A DNA stretch of 64,000 bases from Cytobacillus horneckiae (GCF_002835735.1 NZ_PISD01000020.1:25031-89030), one strand, 5' to 3'; shown: positions 45,381 through 55,268, counted from the stretch's first letter. Numbers and translations: made by a program. The notes: generated by a model from the sequence alone, not told the origin.

Positions 45381-46247
45381 TTAATGGATGGCAGATTTGA
45401 ACTTGCTTCCTTGTGCTTCCTGAGTATCCATGATGGTAGTAAAGGCAATAGGGTCGATTTCATTTATGATTGATTTAAGTTTAGAGATTTCCAGCCTAGT
45501 GACAACAACATAAATGATTTCCTTTTCATTATCCTTAAAGCCACCTTTACCCTTTAGCTTTGTTACTGTACGGCCTAATCTTTCTATAATGGCTTCAGAC
45601 ATTTCTACATATTGATCAGAGACAATCAAAACCGCCTTCGTATCACCTTCAAAGCCTTGGACAACCGTGTCAATCGTCTTGGAGGCCACATAATATGCAA
45701 TGATTGAGTACATTGCTTGTTCCCAGCCTAAAACAAATCCCGCCAATGTGAAGACAAAAACGTTAAAAAACATCACAAATTCTCCTATAGAAAATGGTAT
45801 TTTTTTCGTTAGCAAAATACCCAATATCTCCGTTCCATCCAATGCTCCGCCATGTCTAATCACCAGCCCAACACCAGCGCCAAGAATAAGACCGCCAAAT
45901 ACAGTGGCAAGCAGGGGAGTCGTTGTAAAAGCTGTGAAGTGATGTAGCTGGGATTCGACTACTGCAAGGGCAATAATTCCAAAAAGAGATGAAATAAAAA
46001 AGTTTTTCCCAATTAATTTATATCCTGCAAATAGAAAAGGAATATTAAAGATAATAATTAAAATTCCAAAGTTAATATTGGTTAAATTATTTACGATGAG
46101 AGAGATACCGATTATTCCACCATCAATAATTAAGTTAGGAATCAGAAATAATTCAATAGCTAATGCTGCCATTGCTGCACCAATAAAGACCATTATGTAG
46201 CGATAAATGAGATGAGTCATACTTTCAGGTTTATGTGTTTTTCCCAT
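45381..46247 (-). CDS. YitT-family membrane protein (DUF161/DUF2179)
   Basis: 288 residues. Five to six helices in the first ~190 residues ([49 protein letters not shown]) are followed by a soluble DUF2179 domain ([52 protein letters not shown]). Bacillus genomes carry several paralogues of unknown function. ATG after AAGGAAGGAC. Confidence 0.87.
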   Translation of the reverse strand: MGKTHKPESMTHLIYRYIMVFIGAAMAALAIELFLIPNLIIDGGIIGISLIVNNLTNINFGILIIIFNIPFLFAGYKLIGKNFFISSLFGIIALAVVESQLHHFTAFTTTPLLATVFGGLILGAGVGLVIRHGGALDGTEILGILLTKKIPFSIGEFVMFFNVFVFTLAGFVLGWEQAMYSIIAYYVASKTIDTVVQGFEGDTKAVLIVSDQYVEMSEAIIERLGRTVTKLKGKGGFKDNEKEIIYVVVTRLEISKLKSIINEIDPIAFTTIMDTQEAQGSKFKSAIH

Positions 46248-46490
46248 AAAAAATTGTCCTTCCTTATGTAAAAATAGATACCGTCTAAATCGATTATGTA
46301 ACAGGTGTTTAATGGTAATTTTAAATAGTTGTTCATTTATTGGAAAAAGATGTATTTATATTTTACCACTTCTTTAAAAGGATAAAAAATTTTTTCGTTA
46401 GGGGAAGTATAATTTTGCAGCAACGATAGGTTTTGGTAGAAAGGAATCTTGGCTACCGCAAAGTTTTGTAAAAAAATTTTTTTTATATCC

Positions 46491-46519
46491 TTGAACAGTT
46501 CATTGATTTGGTACATAAT
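46491..46519 (+). promoter_or_regulatory. Promoter of czcD
   Basis: TTGAAC (46491-46496), 17 bases, CATAAT (46514-46519). Confidence 0.65.
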
Positions 46520-46542
46520 ATATATGAGCATATATTCATATA
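46519..46542. promoter_or_regulatory. ArsR/SmtB-type operator in front of czcD
   Basis: An imperfect palindrome ATATATGAGCATATATTCATAT with TGAN-N6-TTCA half-sites, the arrangement bound by zinc-sensing SmtB/CzrA repressors. It overlaps the expected transcription start of czcD. Confidence 0.65.
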
Positions 46543-46562
46543 TTGTTAAGGAGGTATTTTCA

Positions 46563-47483
46563 ATGGGTCATAATCATTCTCACTCACATTCACACGGTCA
46601 TCACCATGCAACAACTAACAAAAAAGTTCTTCTTTGGGCATTTTTGTTAATTGCATCATTTATGGTAGTCGAATTTATCGGCGGCATTCTAACTAATAGC
46701 TTGGCACTGCTTTCTGATGCCGGTCATATGCTGAGCGATGCAGCTGCATTAGGTTTAAGCTTTTTAGCAATTAAAATGTCTGAGAGAAAGTCAACTTCAT
46801 CAAATACATTTGGATATAAGCGGTTTGAAATCATTGCGGCAGCAATCAATGGCATCACATTACTCGTCATATCTTTATATATTTTCTATGAAGCCTATCA
46901 CCGAATATTGAATCCTCCAGAGGTTCAAAGTCTTGGTATGCTGGCGATCGCCACCATTGGATTGATTGTTAACATAGTAGCAGCGTTTATCTTAATGAAG
47001 GGTGATAAAGATGATAACCTTAATGTGAAAAGCGCGTTTCTTCATGTACTGGGTGATTTGTTAGGATCAATTGGTGCAATTGTAGCTGGTTTACTTATGT
47101 ATTTCTTCAACTTGGGGATAGCAGATCCAATTGCCAGTATAATCGTAGCCATTCTAATCTTAATTAGTGGCTGGCGTGTAACAAAGGAATCCTTTCATAT
47201 TTTGATGGAAGGGGCGCCAGATGATGTGAATACTGCACATATTAAAGAATCGTTGCTGAATATTCCCGAAGTAGCAAGTATTCATGATCTGCATGTATGG
47301 ACAATTACATCGGGCTTTCCATCCTTAAGTTGCCATTTAGTGCTAGATGATGATGAAAGCCATGATAAAGTCCTTCATAAAGCAAAATCCACTCTTCATG
47401 ATGAGTTTGGAATAGAGCATAGTACCATCCAGGTTGAAGGGAGGAGCAGCGGCTGTCCAGGCCATCAGGACAGCTGCAATTAA
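46563..47483 (+). CDS. czcD: Zinc/cobalt/cadmium exporter, cation diffusion facilitator CzcD
   Basis: Inner-membrane Zn2+/H+ antiporter of 306 residues. A His-rich N-terminus ([13 protein letters not shown]) gathers metal. [20 protein letters not shown] holds the first HD of the transport site, and [15 protein letters not shown] the second. The C-terminal cytoplasmic domain ends [13 protein letters not shown] follows AAGGAGGTATTTTC. A longer frame from 46449 would include the promoter. Its operator and convergent czrA point to zinc-induced expression. Confidence 0.93.
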   Translation: MGHNHSHSHSHGHHHATTNKKVLLWAFLLIASFMVVEFIGGILTNSLALLSDAGHMLSDAAALGLSFLAIKMSERKSTSSNTFGYKRFEIIAAAINGITLLVISLYIFYEAYHRILNPPEVQSLGMLAIATIGLIVNIVAAFILMKGDKDDNLNVKSAFLHVLGDLLGSIGAIVAGLLMYFFNLGIADPIASIIVAILILISGWRVTKESFHILMEGAPDDVNTAHIKESLLNIPEVASIHDLHVWTITSGFPSLSCHLVLDDDESHDKVLHKAKSTLHDEFGIEHSTIQVEGRSSGCPGHQDSCN

Positions 47484-47794
47484 GAATGCTGCGTATGTTC
47501 GATTGCTTGCTTTAACAAACTCATCACATGTTCGTCATCATGGCTATAATAGAGCGTGGTTCCTTCACGACGGAACTTGACCAGTCTTAAGTTTTTTAAA
47601 AACCTTAATTGATGTGAGACTGTAGATTGCAGCAGTGAAAGCTTCTCAGCGATTTCGTTAACAGAATGTTCTTCATGAAATAATAAATGCAATATTCTTA
47701 ATCTCGTTGGATCTGATAAAGCTTTAAAAGTTTGTGTAACTAGAAACAATGTTTCTTCGTCTAATTCAACATAATTCGATGGATCATTATTCAT
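47480..47794 (-). CDS. czrA: Zinc-responsive ArsR-family repressor CzrA
   Basis: Winged-helix repressor of 104 residues. The DNA-reading part is [20 protein letters not shown]. The alpha-5 zinc ligands of CzrA are all conserved in [18 protein letters not shown] (Asp-x-His, then His-x2-His 11 residues on). It is tail-to-tail with czcD, overlapping by 4 bases, and should release the czcD operator when zinc binds. ATG after TAGGTGACATGA. Confidence 0.9.
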   Translation of the reverse strand: MNNDPSNYVELDEETLFLVTQTFKALSDPTRLRILHLLFHEEHSVNEIAEKLSLLQSTVSHQLRFLKNLRLVKFRREGTTLYYSHDDEHVMSLLKQAIEHTQHS

Positions 47795-48012
47795 TTCATG
47801 TCACCTACCTATTAAATAGTATATCCTTGATGATTTGGAAATGGAAATAGAAATCGTTTACCCGTTAATAAGAAATTAGTGGGTTTTCCAGATACTGTTA
47901 TATTGAATCCTCTTCGCTATTAATATGAAAAATTTATTTATCCGTAAATTGAAAAGAAGCGGTTAGTTAGGTTAAATTGAATGTATAGAAGATTTTAGTT
48001 AGGATGGTGTAC

Positions 48013-48708
48013 GTGAACATATTAGTAGTAGAAGATAATGAAAGTGTTTGTTCAATGCTGGAGATGTTTTTCATGAAAGAAGGTTATCAAGGGACATTTG
48101 TCCATGATGGGCAATCCGGCTTTGATGAATTTAATAAAGATAGATGGGATTTAATCATTGTTGACTGGATGCTTCCTTTAATGGACGGCGTTACACTTTG
48201 TCGGAAAATAAGGGAACTGAGCGGCGTCCCTATTATTATGCTAACAGCTAAAGATAGTGAATCAGACCAAGTATTAGGCTTGGAAATGGGAGCGGATGAT
48301 TATGTAACCAAGCCATTTAGTCCGCTTACACTAATGGCGAGAATTAAAGCGGTAACGCGGCGATTCCAAACTGATTCAATTGATAAAGAAAACCATTTTA
48401 TTTCAAGCCAGCACTTTAAAATAAGTAAAGACTCTAGAGAAGCCTATTATAATGGAGAGCTATTAGCCAATTTGACCCCTAAGGAATTCGACTTGCTTTA
48501 CTATTTTATTAAACACCCTAAACAGGTATTTTCTCGAGAACAATTGCTTGATAAGGTTTGGGGCTATCAGTTTTATGGAGATGAGAGGACAGTGGACGTC
48601 CATATTAAAAGACTGAGAAAGAAAATTAGCAATGCTGAACAGCCTTTTATTCATACTGTATGGGGCGTCGGCTATAAGTTTGATGAAACGGCAGATTCTC
48701 ATGAGTAA
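48013..48708 (+). CDS. OmpR/PhoB-family response regulator
   Basis: About 231 residues. The receiver has Asp in WDLIIVDWMLPLMDG and Lys in DDYVTKPFSPLTLM; the winged-helix C-terminus includes LTPKEFDLLYYFIKHP and VDVHIKRLRKKI followed by VWGVGYKF. GTG 48013 follows AGGATGGTG; ATG 48004 is in frame but overlaps that site. It overlaps the kinase gene by 8 bases. Regulon unknown. Confidence 0.9.
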   Translation: MNILVVEDNESVCSMLEMFFMKEGYQGTFVHDGQSGFDEFNKDRWDLIIVDWMLPLMDGVTLCRKIRELSGVPIIMLTAKDSESDQVLGLEMGADDYVTKPFSPLTLMARIKAVTRRFQTDSIDKENHFISSQHFKISKDSREAYYNGELLANLTPKEFDLLYYFIKHPKQVFSREQLLDKVWGYQFYGDERTVDVHIKRLRKKISNAEQPFIHTVWGVGYKFDETADSHE

Positions 48709-50107
48709 TAAATATTTTTATAAGCTGCTTTCCAGCCATATTATGATTTTAGTGTTGGCATTTTTGCTGATCGGTTTATTATTTTCACAGTTTGTTAAAA
48801 ATTACATTTTTGAAAACAAGGTGAATGAGCTAAGTGAATATGGAGAGCAAATACTATTAGATGTGACATTAAAGTCCAATGATACAGAAGAACTCTTGCG
48901 GAAATATAGCCAGCTCCTTGATGCTAGAAAAATTCAATATATTCTTTTTGATGGAAATGCAGATATTATTTATCCTAATGTATTAATGGATCCAAGTTTA
49001 AGGATTTCACAAGCTGAATGGAAGCAATTATCAACCGGAGAATCAATTTCCATTATGCACGACATTAAACGATTTGATCAGGAAGTTACGCTCGTTGCAT
49101 TGCCATATATGCAGGGAGGGAAGATTTCTGGCGGGATTTTACTGCTGTCACCTATAAGCAGCTCTATGCAAATGATTGGTCAATTAAATAAATACCTATT
49201 CTATACAATTTGTATTTCTTTTACTGCAGCTATTCTGCTTAGCTGGTTCTCTTCAATAAATTTATCAAATCGAATTAGAGCTTTTAGAAAGGCGACTTCG
49301 ATGATATCTTCAGGAAACTATAATGTAAATGTTCCCGATAATAAAAAGGATGAATTAGGTCATCTCGCACGCGATTTTAATAATATGGCCAATAAATTAA
49401 AAGAATCAAATCAAGAGATAGAAAGGCTTGAAAATAGAAGGCAGAAATTCCTCGCAGATGTTTCACACGAGCTGAGAACGCCATTAACAACAATTAGTGG
49501 GCTGGCAGAAGGTATAAAAAACGAGCTTATTCCTGAGCAAGAAGTTGAAAAAGGGATGACCCTAATTGATCGGGAAGCAAAAAGGTTAATTAGGCTTGTG
49601 AATGAAAACCTGGATTATGAAAAAATTCGGTCTAACCAATTGCATCTTTATTTGATCGACATCGAAGTCATCGAAGTATTTGAAGTCGTTAGCGACCAGC
49701 TCCTCATGCAAGCTGAAGAGAAAAATAATCAAATCTTTATTGAAGCTGCTGATAATTTAACTGTTAAGGCTGATTATGACCGTCTCGTTCAAATATTAGT
49801 GAACATTGTTAAAAACAGTATTCAATTTACTGAAAACGGCTGGGTGTCACTAAGAGCAATCGATCAGGATGAATGCATTCAAATTGAAATAGAAGATAAT
49901 GGAATTGGAATTGATCCGAAGGAAGTGGACTGGATATGGGAAAGGTTTTATAAAGCAGATTCGTCCAGAACGAACAGTTATTTTGGTGAGTTTGGCATTG
50001 GCCTTTCTATTGTAAAACAGCTTGTTGAGTTACATGATGGGAAAATTGAGGTGTCGAGTGAACCGAAGAAAGGAACGACATTTAGATTATTCTTTCCTAA
50101 GAAATAG
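48701..50107 (+). CDS. Membrane sensor histidine kinase with HAMP domain
   Basis: 468 residues. Helix 1 (IMILVLAFLLIGLLFSQFV), an extracytoplasmic sensor loop to about residue 160, helix 2 (YTICISFTAAILLSWF), HAMP (KKDELGHLARDFNNMANKL), the phosphoacceptor FLADVSHELRTPLTTISGLA, and ATPase boxes DNGIGIDPKE and GEFGIGLSIVKQLV. The G1 box reads GIGI and the G2 box GIGL. The ATG at 48701 lies inside the regulator gene's end, giving translational coupling. The signal is unknown; layout resembles cell-envelope or antibiotic-sensing BaeS-like kinases. Confidence 0.9.
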   Translation: MSNKYFYKLLSSHIMILVLAFLLIGLLFSQFVKNYIFENKVNELSEYGEQILLDVTLKSNDTEELLRKYSQLLDARKIQYILFDGNADIIYPNVLMDPSLRISQAEWKQLSTGESISIMHDIKRFDQEVTLVALPYMQGGKISGGILLLSPISSSMQMIGQLNKYLFYTICISFTAAILLSWFSSINLSNRIRAFRKATSMISSGNYNVNVPDNKKDELGHLARDFNNMANKLKESNQEIERLENRRQKFLADVSHELRTPLTTISGLAEGIKNELIPEQEVEKGMTLIDREAKRLIRLVNENLDYEKIRSNQLHLYLIDIEVIEVFEVVSDQLLMQAEEKNNQIFIEAADNLTVKADYDRLVQILVNIVKNSIQFTENGWVSLRAIDQDECIQIEIEDNGIGIDPKEVDWIWERFYKADSSRTNSYFGEFGIGLSIVKQLVELHDGKIEVSSEPKKGTTFRLFFPKK

Positions 50108-50119
50108 CAAAGATTTTTT

Positions 50120-50157
50120 AGCTTGCAGATATAAAACTTGTCTGCAGGCTTTTTTAG
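50120..50157 (+). terminator. Terminator of the two-component operon
   Basis: GCTTGCAGA and TCTGCAGGC pair with one G-T wobble, followed by TTTTTTAG. Confidence 0.8.
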
Positions 50158-50272
50158 TATGCGTTCATTCATTACGAGCAGTGGGACAACGGCTGTTTTT
50201 AAATAGATTACCATCTTAACAAAGACCTTATTAATTGCCTCGTGGAGGTGATTGGCGAGAGGATCGAGGTAA

Positions 50273-50731
50273 GTTGATAAGAAAGTACGGGATTCCCATC
50301 AAGAAAACCGCCGTCCGAGTTCAGTTGATAAGAAAGCGCGGGATTCCTATCAAGAAAACGTCCTACCGAGTAAAGTTGATAAGAAAGTGCCGGATTCCCA
50401 TCAAGAAAACTTCCCACTGAGTAAAGTTGATAAGAATGTGTCGGATTCCCATCAAGAAAACATCCTACCGAGTAAAGTTGATAAGAAAGTGCCGGATTCC
50501 CATCAAGAAAACGGTCCTCTGAGTAAAGTTGATAAGAATGTGCCGGATCCCTATCAAGAAAGCGGCTCTCTGAGTAAAGTTGATAAGAAAGCGTGGGATT
50601 CCCATCAAGAAAACGTCCCACCGAGTAAAGTTGATAAGAAAGCGCTGGATTCCCATCAAGAAAACCGCCCACCGAGGCAAGTTGATAAGAAAGTGCGGGA
50701 TTCCCATCTAAAAAGCACAAAGATTGAAAAA
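50273..50731. repeat. Tandem array of nine 51-bp units
   Basis: Units start at 50273, 50324, 50375, 50426, 50477, 50528, 50579, 50630 and 50681, each exactly 51 bases apart; the ninth is complete only for its first half. Each begins GTTGATAAGAA and carries ATTCCCATCAAGAAAAC about 18 bases in; positions 12-18 and 36-47 vary. TTGATAAGAA and TTCCCATCAA can pair with two A-C mismatches, so each unit can fold into a hairpin. Being 17 codons long and stop-poor, the array opens frames on both strands (for example VDKKVPDSHQEN), but an in-frame TAA directly precedes unit 1 and there is no ribosome-binding site, so coding is doubtful. Confidence 0.95.
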
Positions 50732-50910
50732 AAGGACAGTATGATGAATAAACCACTGAAGCTTATTCGAACAGATTTTCTCTTAGTGAAGAAAACTATT
50801 TGTATGCGAAAGGTGATGGAGAAGAGCTGTGTTTTATTGTTTTTTGCGGGGACTAGACAAAGTGAATGTGGAATTTGATATTGTCGCTATTTCATAAAAA
50901 AAGAGAAACT

Positions 50911-50958
50911 AAAAAGCAGGACAGAAAAACTGGTTATTTTCCGTCCTGCTTTTTTTAT
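50911..50958. terminator. Bidirectional terminator downstream of the CNNM-like gene
   Basis: AAAAGCAGGAC and GTCCTGCTTTT form the outer stem with A/T pairing continuing inside; T-runs follow on the plus strand and a shorter one on the minus strand. Confidence 0.8.
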
Positions 50959-50982
50959 TCGGGACTATTCGGACAGCCCCAT

Positions 50983-52338
50983 TTAAATTTGCACTTGTGA
51001 TTCTGTTAATGGAATCTTTTGAGGAGCTGTTTCCTCAATTTCAGGAATATGCGTCACCTCGACTGACTTTATATGATGATCTTCCATCTCAAGAATTTTA
51101 AAGCGGTAGGAGGCGTGTTCAAGGATATCGCCTTCCTTTGCTTCATAATCCTCTGTTAAGATCCAACCGCCTATTGTGTCTACATCCTCATCATTTATAT
51201 CAATCTCTAATAAATCATTGATTTGACTTACAAGCACCTTAGCATCAAAGATATAATGCTTTTCCTTCACCTTTTGAACACTTGGTACTTCATCTACATC
51301 AAATTCGTCGCGAATGTCTCCTACGATTTCTTCAATAATATCTTCGACGGTGACGAGGCCTGAAGTGCCTCCATATTCATCCATTAAAATCGCCATATGG
51401 ATGCGTTCCTTTTGCATCTTTAAGAGTAGATCATGAATCGGTATAGAATCGATTACACGGATGATCGGGCGCATATATGATTCGAGTTTTTTTGTAGGTG
51501 CTTCTTTTTTATCGGAAATAAGTTCGGTCAATATCTCTTTAATATTAATCAATCCAATAATATGATCTTTATCACCGTCAATAATTGGATACCTTGTAAA
51601 CTTTTCATTTTTGGCTATATGCAGAAATGATTCTAAACTATCTTCCTTCGATAATGAGACAATTTCTGTTCTCGGTACCATGATTTCTTTAGCAATTCGG
51701 TCATCAAAGTCGAAGATTTTATTTACATACTTAAACTCAGATTGGTTAATTTCGCCACTTTCATAACTTTCTGAAAGGATAATACGAAGCTCCTCTTCAG
51801 AATGGGCCAAGTCGTGAGCAGATGCAGGCTTAAGGCCAAATAGGCTGGTTAATAGTCTGGCAGATCCGTTTAAAACCCATATAAAAGGGAACATTAATCT
51901 ATAGAACCAAATAAGCGGCTTTGCTACGATTAAAGTAACCGCTTCAGCTTTATGGATAGCAACTGTTTTCGGTGCAAGTTCTCCAACAACTACATGAAGG
52001 AATGTAACAATTAGGAAAGCAAAAGCAATCACTAGTACATGTGATAATGATTCAGGTATGTTGAAAAACTGAAATATTGGCGACAATATGCTTTCAAATG
52101 TTTTTTCCCCTAGCCACCCAAGTGCTAAAGCAGTAATGGTGATTCCTAGCTGGCAGGCAGATAAATACTCATCAAGATGTGTCGTCAATTTCTTTACAGC
52201 TACGGCTCTTGTGCTGCCTTCTTCAATTAATTGGTCAATTCTAGAACTTCGTATTTTTACAATGGCAAATTCCGAAACTACAAAAAATGCCGTTAAAGCA
52301 ATTAAAATGGCTACTATAACCAAGTTAAATATGTCCAA
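50983..52338 (-). CDS. CNNM/CorC-type membrane protein (hemolysin-like, YhdP/YhdT type)
   Basis: About 451 residues. The DUF21 membrane domain (LVIVAILIALTAFFVVSEFA and following helices to ~200) is followed by two CBS domains (KEIMVPRTEIVSLSKEDSLE, YPIIDGDKDHIIGLINIKE; MDEYGGTSGLVTVEDIIEEI) and a C-terminal CorC-HlyC domain. Such proteins are linked to Mg2+ or Co2+ efflux; the name hemolysin is historical. The TTG at 52338 follows AAAGGGGAAC; the longer frame to 52377 is unlikely. A MerR regulator lies just upstream, as beside yhdP in B. subtilis. Confidence 0.9.
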   Translation of the reverse strand: MDIFNLVIVAILIALTAFFVVSEFAIVKIRSSRIDQLIEEGSTRAVAVKKLTTHLDEYLSACQLGITITALALGWLGEKTFESILSPIFQFFNIPESLSHVLVIAFAFLIVTFLHVVVGELAPKTVAIHKAEAVTLIVAKPLIWFYRLMFPFIWVLNGSARLLTSLFGLKPASAHDLAHSEEELRIILSESYESGEINQSEFKYVNKIFDFDDRIAKEIMVPRTEIVSLSKEDSLESFLHIAKNEKFTRYPIIDGDKDHIIGLINIKEILTELISDKKEAPTKKLESYMRPIIRVIDSIPIHDLLLKMQKERIHMAILMDEYGGTSGLVTVEDIIEEIVGDIRDEFDVDEVPSVQKVKEKHYIFDAKVLVSQINDLLEIDINDEDVDTIGGWILTEDYEAKEGDILEHASYRFKILEMEDHHIKSVEVTHIPEIEETAPQKIPLTESQVQI

Positions 52339-52401
52339 ATAAGTTCCCCTTTCCCGACTAAACGGGCAGGGTGTCACCTCCTGATTAATAGAAAAGTTGG
52401 A

Positions 52402-52820
52402 CTAGCTTTTTAAGCTTACAAGTGAACGTAGTAAAGCTGTGCCTTCGACTGATAGCAGCTTTGATACATCATCCTTCTGCTTCTCTTCAAGTTTCAATAT
52501 TAGAGGTCTTAGTATGGATAGTTCATTTTGAAGCTGCTTCATCTGCAAGGCAACTGCCTGGGCATGTTTTTCTATTTCTCTTGTACGTATATCCCTTTTC
52601 CTGTTTATTTCTAGTTTTCTCTTAATCTCTTCAAGCGGTAAATGCATTTTCTTGCAATCTTCAATAAATCTTAAGTCTGCTAATGCATTCTCTGAGTAGA
52701 TTCTATAATTTGATTTTGAGCGATCGGCATGTATTAACCCCATACATGTATAATAATCTATTGTCCTTTTAGTTACGTTTGCAATCTTTGCTAACTCACC
52801 GATGCGATAGAATACCCCAT
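52402..52820 (-). CDS. MerR-family regulator with a frameshift at its start
   Basis: From 52743 down the frame encodes MGLIHADRSKSNYRIYS and a coiled-coil dimerisation region. Upstream in the same frame the helix-turn-helix is fully present (FYRIGELAKIANVTKRTIDY), but that frame has no start codon and meets TAA at 52822-52824. The ATG at 52818-52820, with GAGGTGATAAG in front, is one base out of frame; a G4 tract (52814-52817) follows it at once. One additional G would restore ATG GGG GTA TTC. The full product would be about 140 residues. No metal-binding cysteine motif is seen in the C-terminal part. The ligand is unknown. Either a slippage mutation, a phase switch or a sequencing error. Confidence 0.7.
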
Positions 52821-53116
52821 CTTATCACCTCAGTTTATATAATTTAGAGATAATTATACTTTACTAAAAACCATACAGTCAAACGTAGTGGTTTGAAAAA
52901 AGGGTTCCACTTATATTTTATTCGAAAATTCTGTAAATATGAAGGGCTAAATGTTAAAAACTCACCATTTAAGTTTAATTGCCTTAATTAACCGAAGTTG
53001 CTTCGCTAACGGCTCCATGGTCTATCTATCTGCTGCAATCAGCCAGGGTGAAAAATCCACACAGTAGAGGAATATTTGTCACAATAAAAACTTCATAAAG
53101 GTTAATAAAACCCACT
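52821..53116. other. Intergenic region between the MerR and RimL genes
   Basis: About 296 bases, A/T-rich. It should hold the MerR promoter; nothing definite was recognised, and no terminator is evident after the RimL-like gene. Confidence 0.35.
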
Positions 53117-53653
53117 TTACAGATTATTAGATAGCATCGAATAGAGGTATAAATCATGAAATTTGCCGTGGATGAGCTCTCCGTCACGGATGATCCCTTC
53201 TTTTGTAAAGCCTAATTTCTCGGGAATGGCACAGCTTTTTTTATTATTGACTGCACATCTTATTTCAACTCGATGCATGTTTAAATTGGTGAGGGCGTAT
53301 TTCGTAATGCTGTTGACAGATTTAATAACAATTCCATTCCCTTGAAATTGTTCATCTAAAAAGTAGCCGATGCTGACATTCTTATTCGTCCAATCAAATG
53401 CATGCAAGCTAAGGGAGCCAACAAGCTTCTTTTGATAAAAAATGCCGGCATTTAGCCCCGTATTTTCGGCTGCTAAATGTAGCCAGCCCTGGATAATTTC
53501 ATAGCTTCTTTGAATAGAAGTAGCATAATCTATCCATGGTAGCCATTCTCTAAAAAGCGACCTGTTGTTTTCAATCAAATAATAAAACTCATTTGTATGG
53601 GAAAGCTGTAATTGCTTTAAAGTTATCGCTTTATCGACCTTGTATTTAAACAT
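53117..53653 (-). CDS. GNAT acetyltransferase, RimL/YdaF-like
   Basis: 178 residues. LTLKQLQLSHTNEFYYLI-like N-terminus, WLPWIDYATS, IGYFLDEQFQGNGIV (acetyl-CoA loop), MHRVEIRCAVNNKKSCAIPE and KLGFTKEGIIRDGELI are typical of ribosomal-protein serine/alanine N-acetyltransferases. The ATG at 53653 follows AAGGAGGCAG; an upstream frame start at 53689 is unlikely. The target protein is uncertain. Confidence 0.86.
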   Translation of the reverse strand: MFKYKVDKAITLKQLQLSHTNEFYYLIENNRSLFREWLPWIDYATSIQRSYEIIQGWLHLAAENTGLNAGIFYQKKLVGSLSLHAFDWTNKNVSIGYFLDEQFQGNGIVIKSVNSITKYALTNLNMHRVEIRCAVNNKKSCAIPEKLGFTKEGIIRDGELIHGKFHDLYLYSMLSNNL

Positions 53654-53842
53654 CAGTTCACTGCCTCCTTTTGATAAAAAAATATTCATAGAGGCAAACT
53701 AACATGATTATAAAATAGCGAAAATAGATGTTAGGAATAGTAAAATAGAATCAAAAATATTTCAACATAACTCTTTTTCTTTGCGTAAACACGAAACTTT
53801 ATATTATTCTTATATTTCGAACATAAAAATGGGAGGTCTTCT

Positions 53843-55084
53843 ATGAAATTAACGACAAAAATTATTATTGCTTTAATAGCAGGTGCGGTAGTTGGTATTA
53901 CATTAAATATTACGGCACCCGGAGTATTTTCTGTCCTTGATACGTGGTTATTCAGTCCGCTGGGGAAAATCTTTCTTAATTTAATTAGTATGCTTGTTAT
54001 TCCTATTGTACTTTTTTCAATTATTTTAGGTTTTAATGGACTAGGTGACCCGAAGAACTTAGGGAGAATTGGTGTTAGAACAATTTTATATTTTATTTTC
54101 AGTACTTTTATAGCGCTTTCAATCGCGATCGCATTAGCTTTAGTATTTAAGCCTGGTGAGGTTGGAGAATTTAATACTTCTAGTGCAAGCTTCGAAGCAA
54201 AAGAAGCTCCGCCAGTGAGTGAAACGCTGCTGAACATTATTCCATCTAATCCATTTGCAGCGATGTCATCAGGAGATATGCTACAAATCATTGTATTTGC
54301 CGGCTTTATTGGATTTGCTTTAACAATGCTAGGAGAAAAAACAAAAGGGATAGTCAACTTAATTCAGCAAGGCAATGATATTATGATGTATCTTGTCGGA
54401 GTTGTTATGAAATTTGCACCGTATGGCGCATTTGGATTATTGGCTTCAGCAATTGGAAGCCAAGGCTTCTCTGCAATTAAAGCAATGGGATTATACATGA
54501 CGATTGTCATTGCTGCACTGCTATTGCATATGCTTATCACATATGGAGGAACGGTGTACTTTTTGGGTGGAAAGAGAAACCCGTTTAAGTTCTTTAAAGG
54601 CTTCTCACCTGCAATGGGTGTTGCCTTCAGCACATCAAGTAGTAATGCTGTTCTCCCGTTGTCAATGGAAGTGGCGCAAAGTAATTTGAAAATTCCGAAA
54701 TCGATCAGCAGTTTTGTTCAGCCGCTGGGCGCTACGATTAACATGGATGGGACAGCCATTATGCAAGGCGTGGCAACCATCTTTATTGCTCAAGTGTATG
54801 GAATAGATTTAAGCTTTGGTCAATTATTAACAGTTGTTCTAACAGCCGTCCTTGCTAGTATTGGTACAGCAGGTGTACCAGGAGTAGGCTTAATTATGCT
54901 CGCTATGGTTCTGCAATCTGTAAACCTGCCTGTCGAAGGGATTGCATTAATCTTAGGTATTGACCGTTTACTAGATATGGCACGTACGGCGGTAAATATT
55001 ACTGGAGATGCAGCTTGTGCAGTTTGGGTAACAGAAGCAGAAAGAAAAAGAAAAGCTAAATTGAACGAAAATCCGGTTCAATAA
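53843..55084 (+). CDS. Dicarboxylate/amino acid:cation symporter (GltP/GltT-like, DAACS)
   Basis: 413 residues, eight helices and two re-entrant loops by family analogy. The serine-rich loop FSTSSSNAVLPLSMEVAQ and the substrate/Na+ motif GATINMDGTAIMQGVATIFI are intact, followed by GTAGVPGVG and DRLLDMARTAVNITGDA (substrate-binding Arg/Asp). Glutamate or aspartate is the likely substrate. ATG after GGGAGGTCTTCT. Confidence 0.9.
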   Translation: MKLTTKIIIALIAGAVVGITLNITAPGVFSVLDTWLFSPLGKIFLNLISMLVIPIVLFSIILGFNGLGDPKNLGRIGVRTILYFIFSTFIALSIAIALALVFKPGEVGEFNTSSASFEAKEAPPVSETLLNIIPSNPFAAMSSGDMLQIIVFAGFIGFALTMLGEKTKGIVNLIQQGNDIMMYLVGVVMKFAPYGAFGLLASAIGSQGFSAIKAMGLYMTIVIAALLLHMLITYGGTVYFLGGKRNPFKFFKGFSPAMGVAFSTSSSNAVLPLSMEVAQSNLKIPKSISSFVQPLGATINMDGTAIMQGVATIFIAQVYGIDLSFGQLLTVVLTAVLASIGTAGVPGVGLIMLAMVLQSVNLPVEGIALILGIDRLLDMARTAVNITGDAACAVWVTEAERKRKAKLNENPVQ

Positions 55085-55268
55085 TTTTTAGTAAAGGCTA
55101 TGTTAAATACTAATTGTTGATTTTTCCTCGCTGTTGATGACAGCGAATGTACGAGACTTCATGGTGAAATGGAGACCCATGAGTCGAAAAGCACGCCGAA
55201 GTTTTTTTTCTAACTTGTCAGCGAGCCGAGTGCATAGAGAGGTATGCAGCAACCAACTTTAAAAGAGA

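Larger units (their letters stand above)
46248..46562. other. Divergent regulatory region between yitT and czcD
   Basis: 315 bases. The czcD promoter and operator occupy 46491-46542 (separate entries). No gene is supported. Confidence 0.55.

Noticed and set aside
50273..50731. CRISPR array
   Set aside because: Units are contiguous 51-mers with similar sequence throughout, the variable parts are short and related, and no cas genes are present.
50208..50878. Long open frames on both strands (for example plus 50387-50878 and minus 50208-50756) that look like repeat proteins
   Set aside because: They come from the 51-bp array, whose unit is 17 codons without stops. None has a ribosome-binding site or a non-repeat domain, and an in-frame TAA precedes the first unit of the plus frame.
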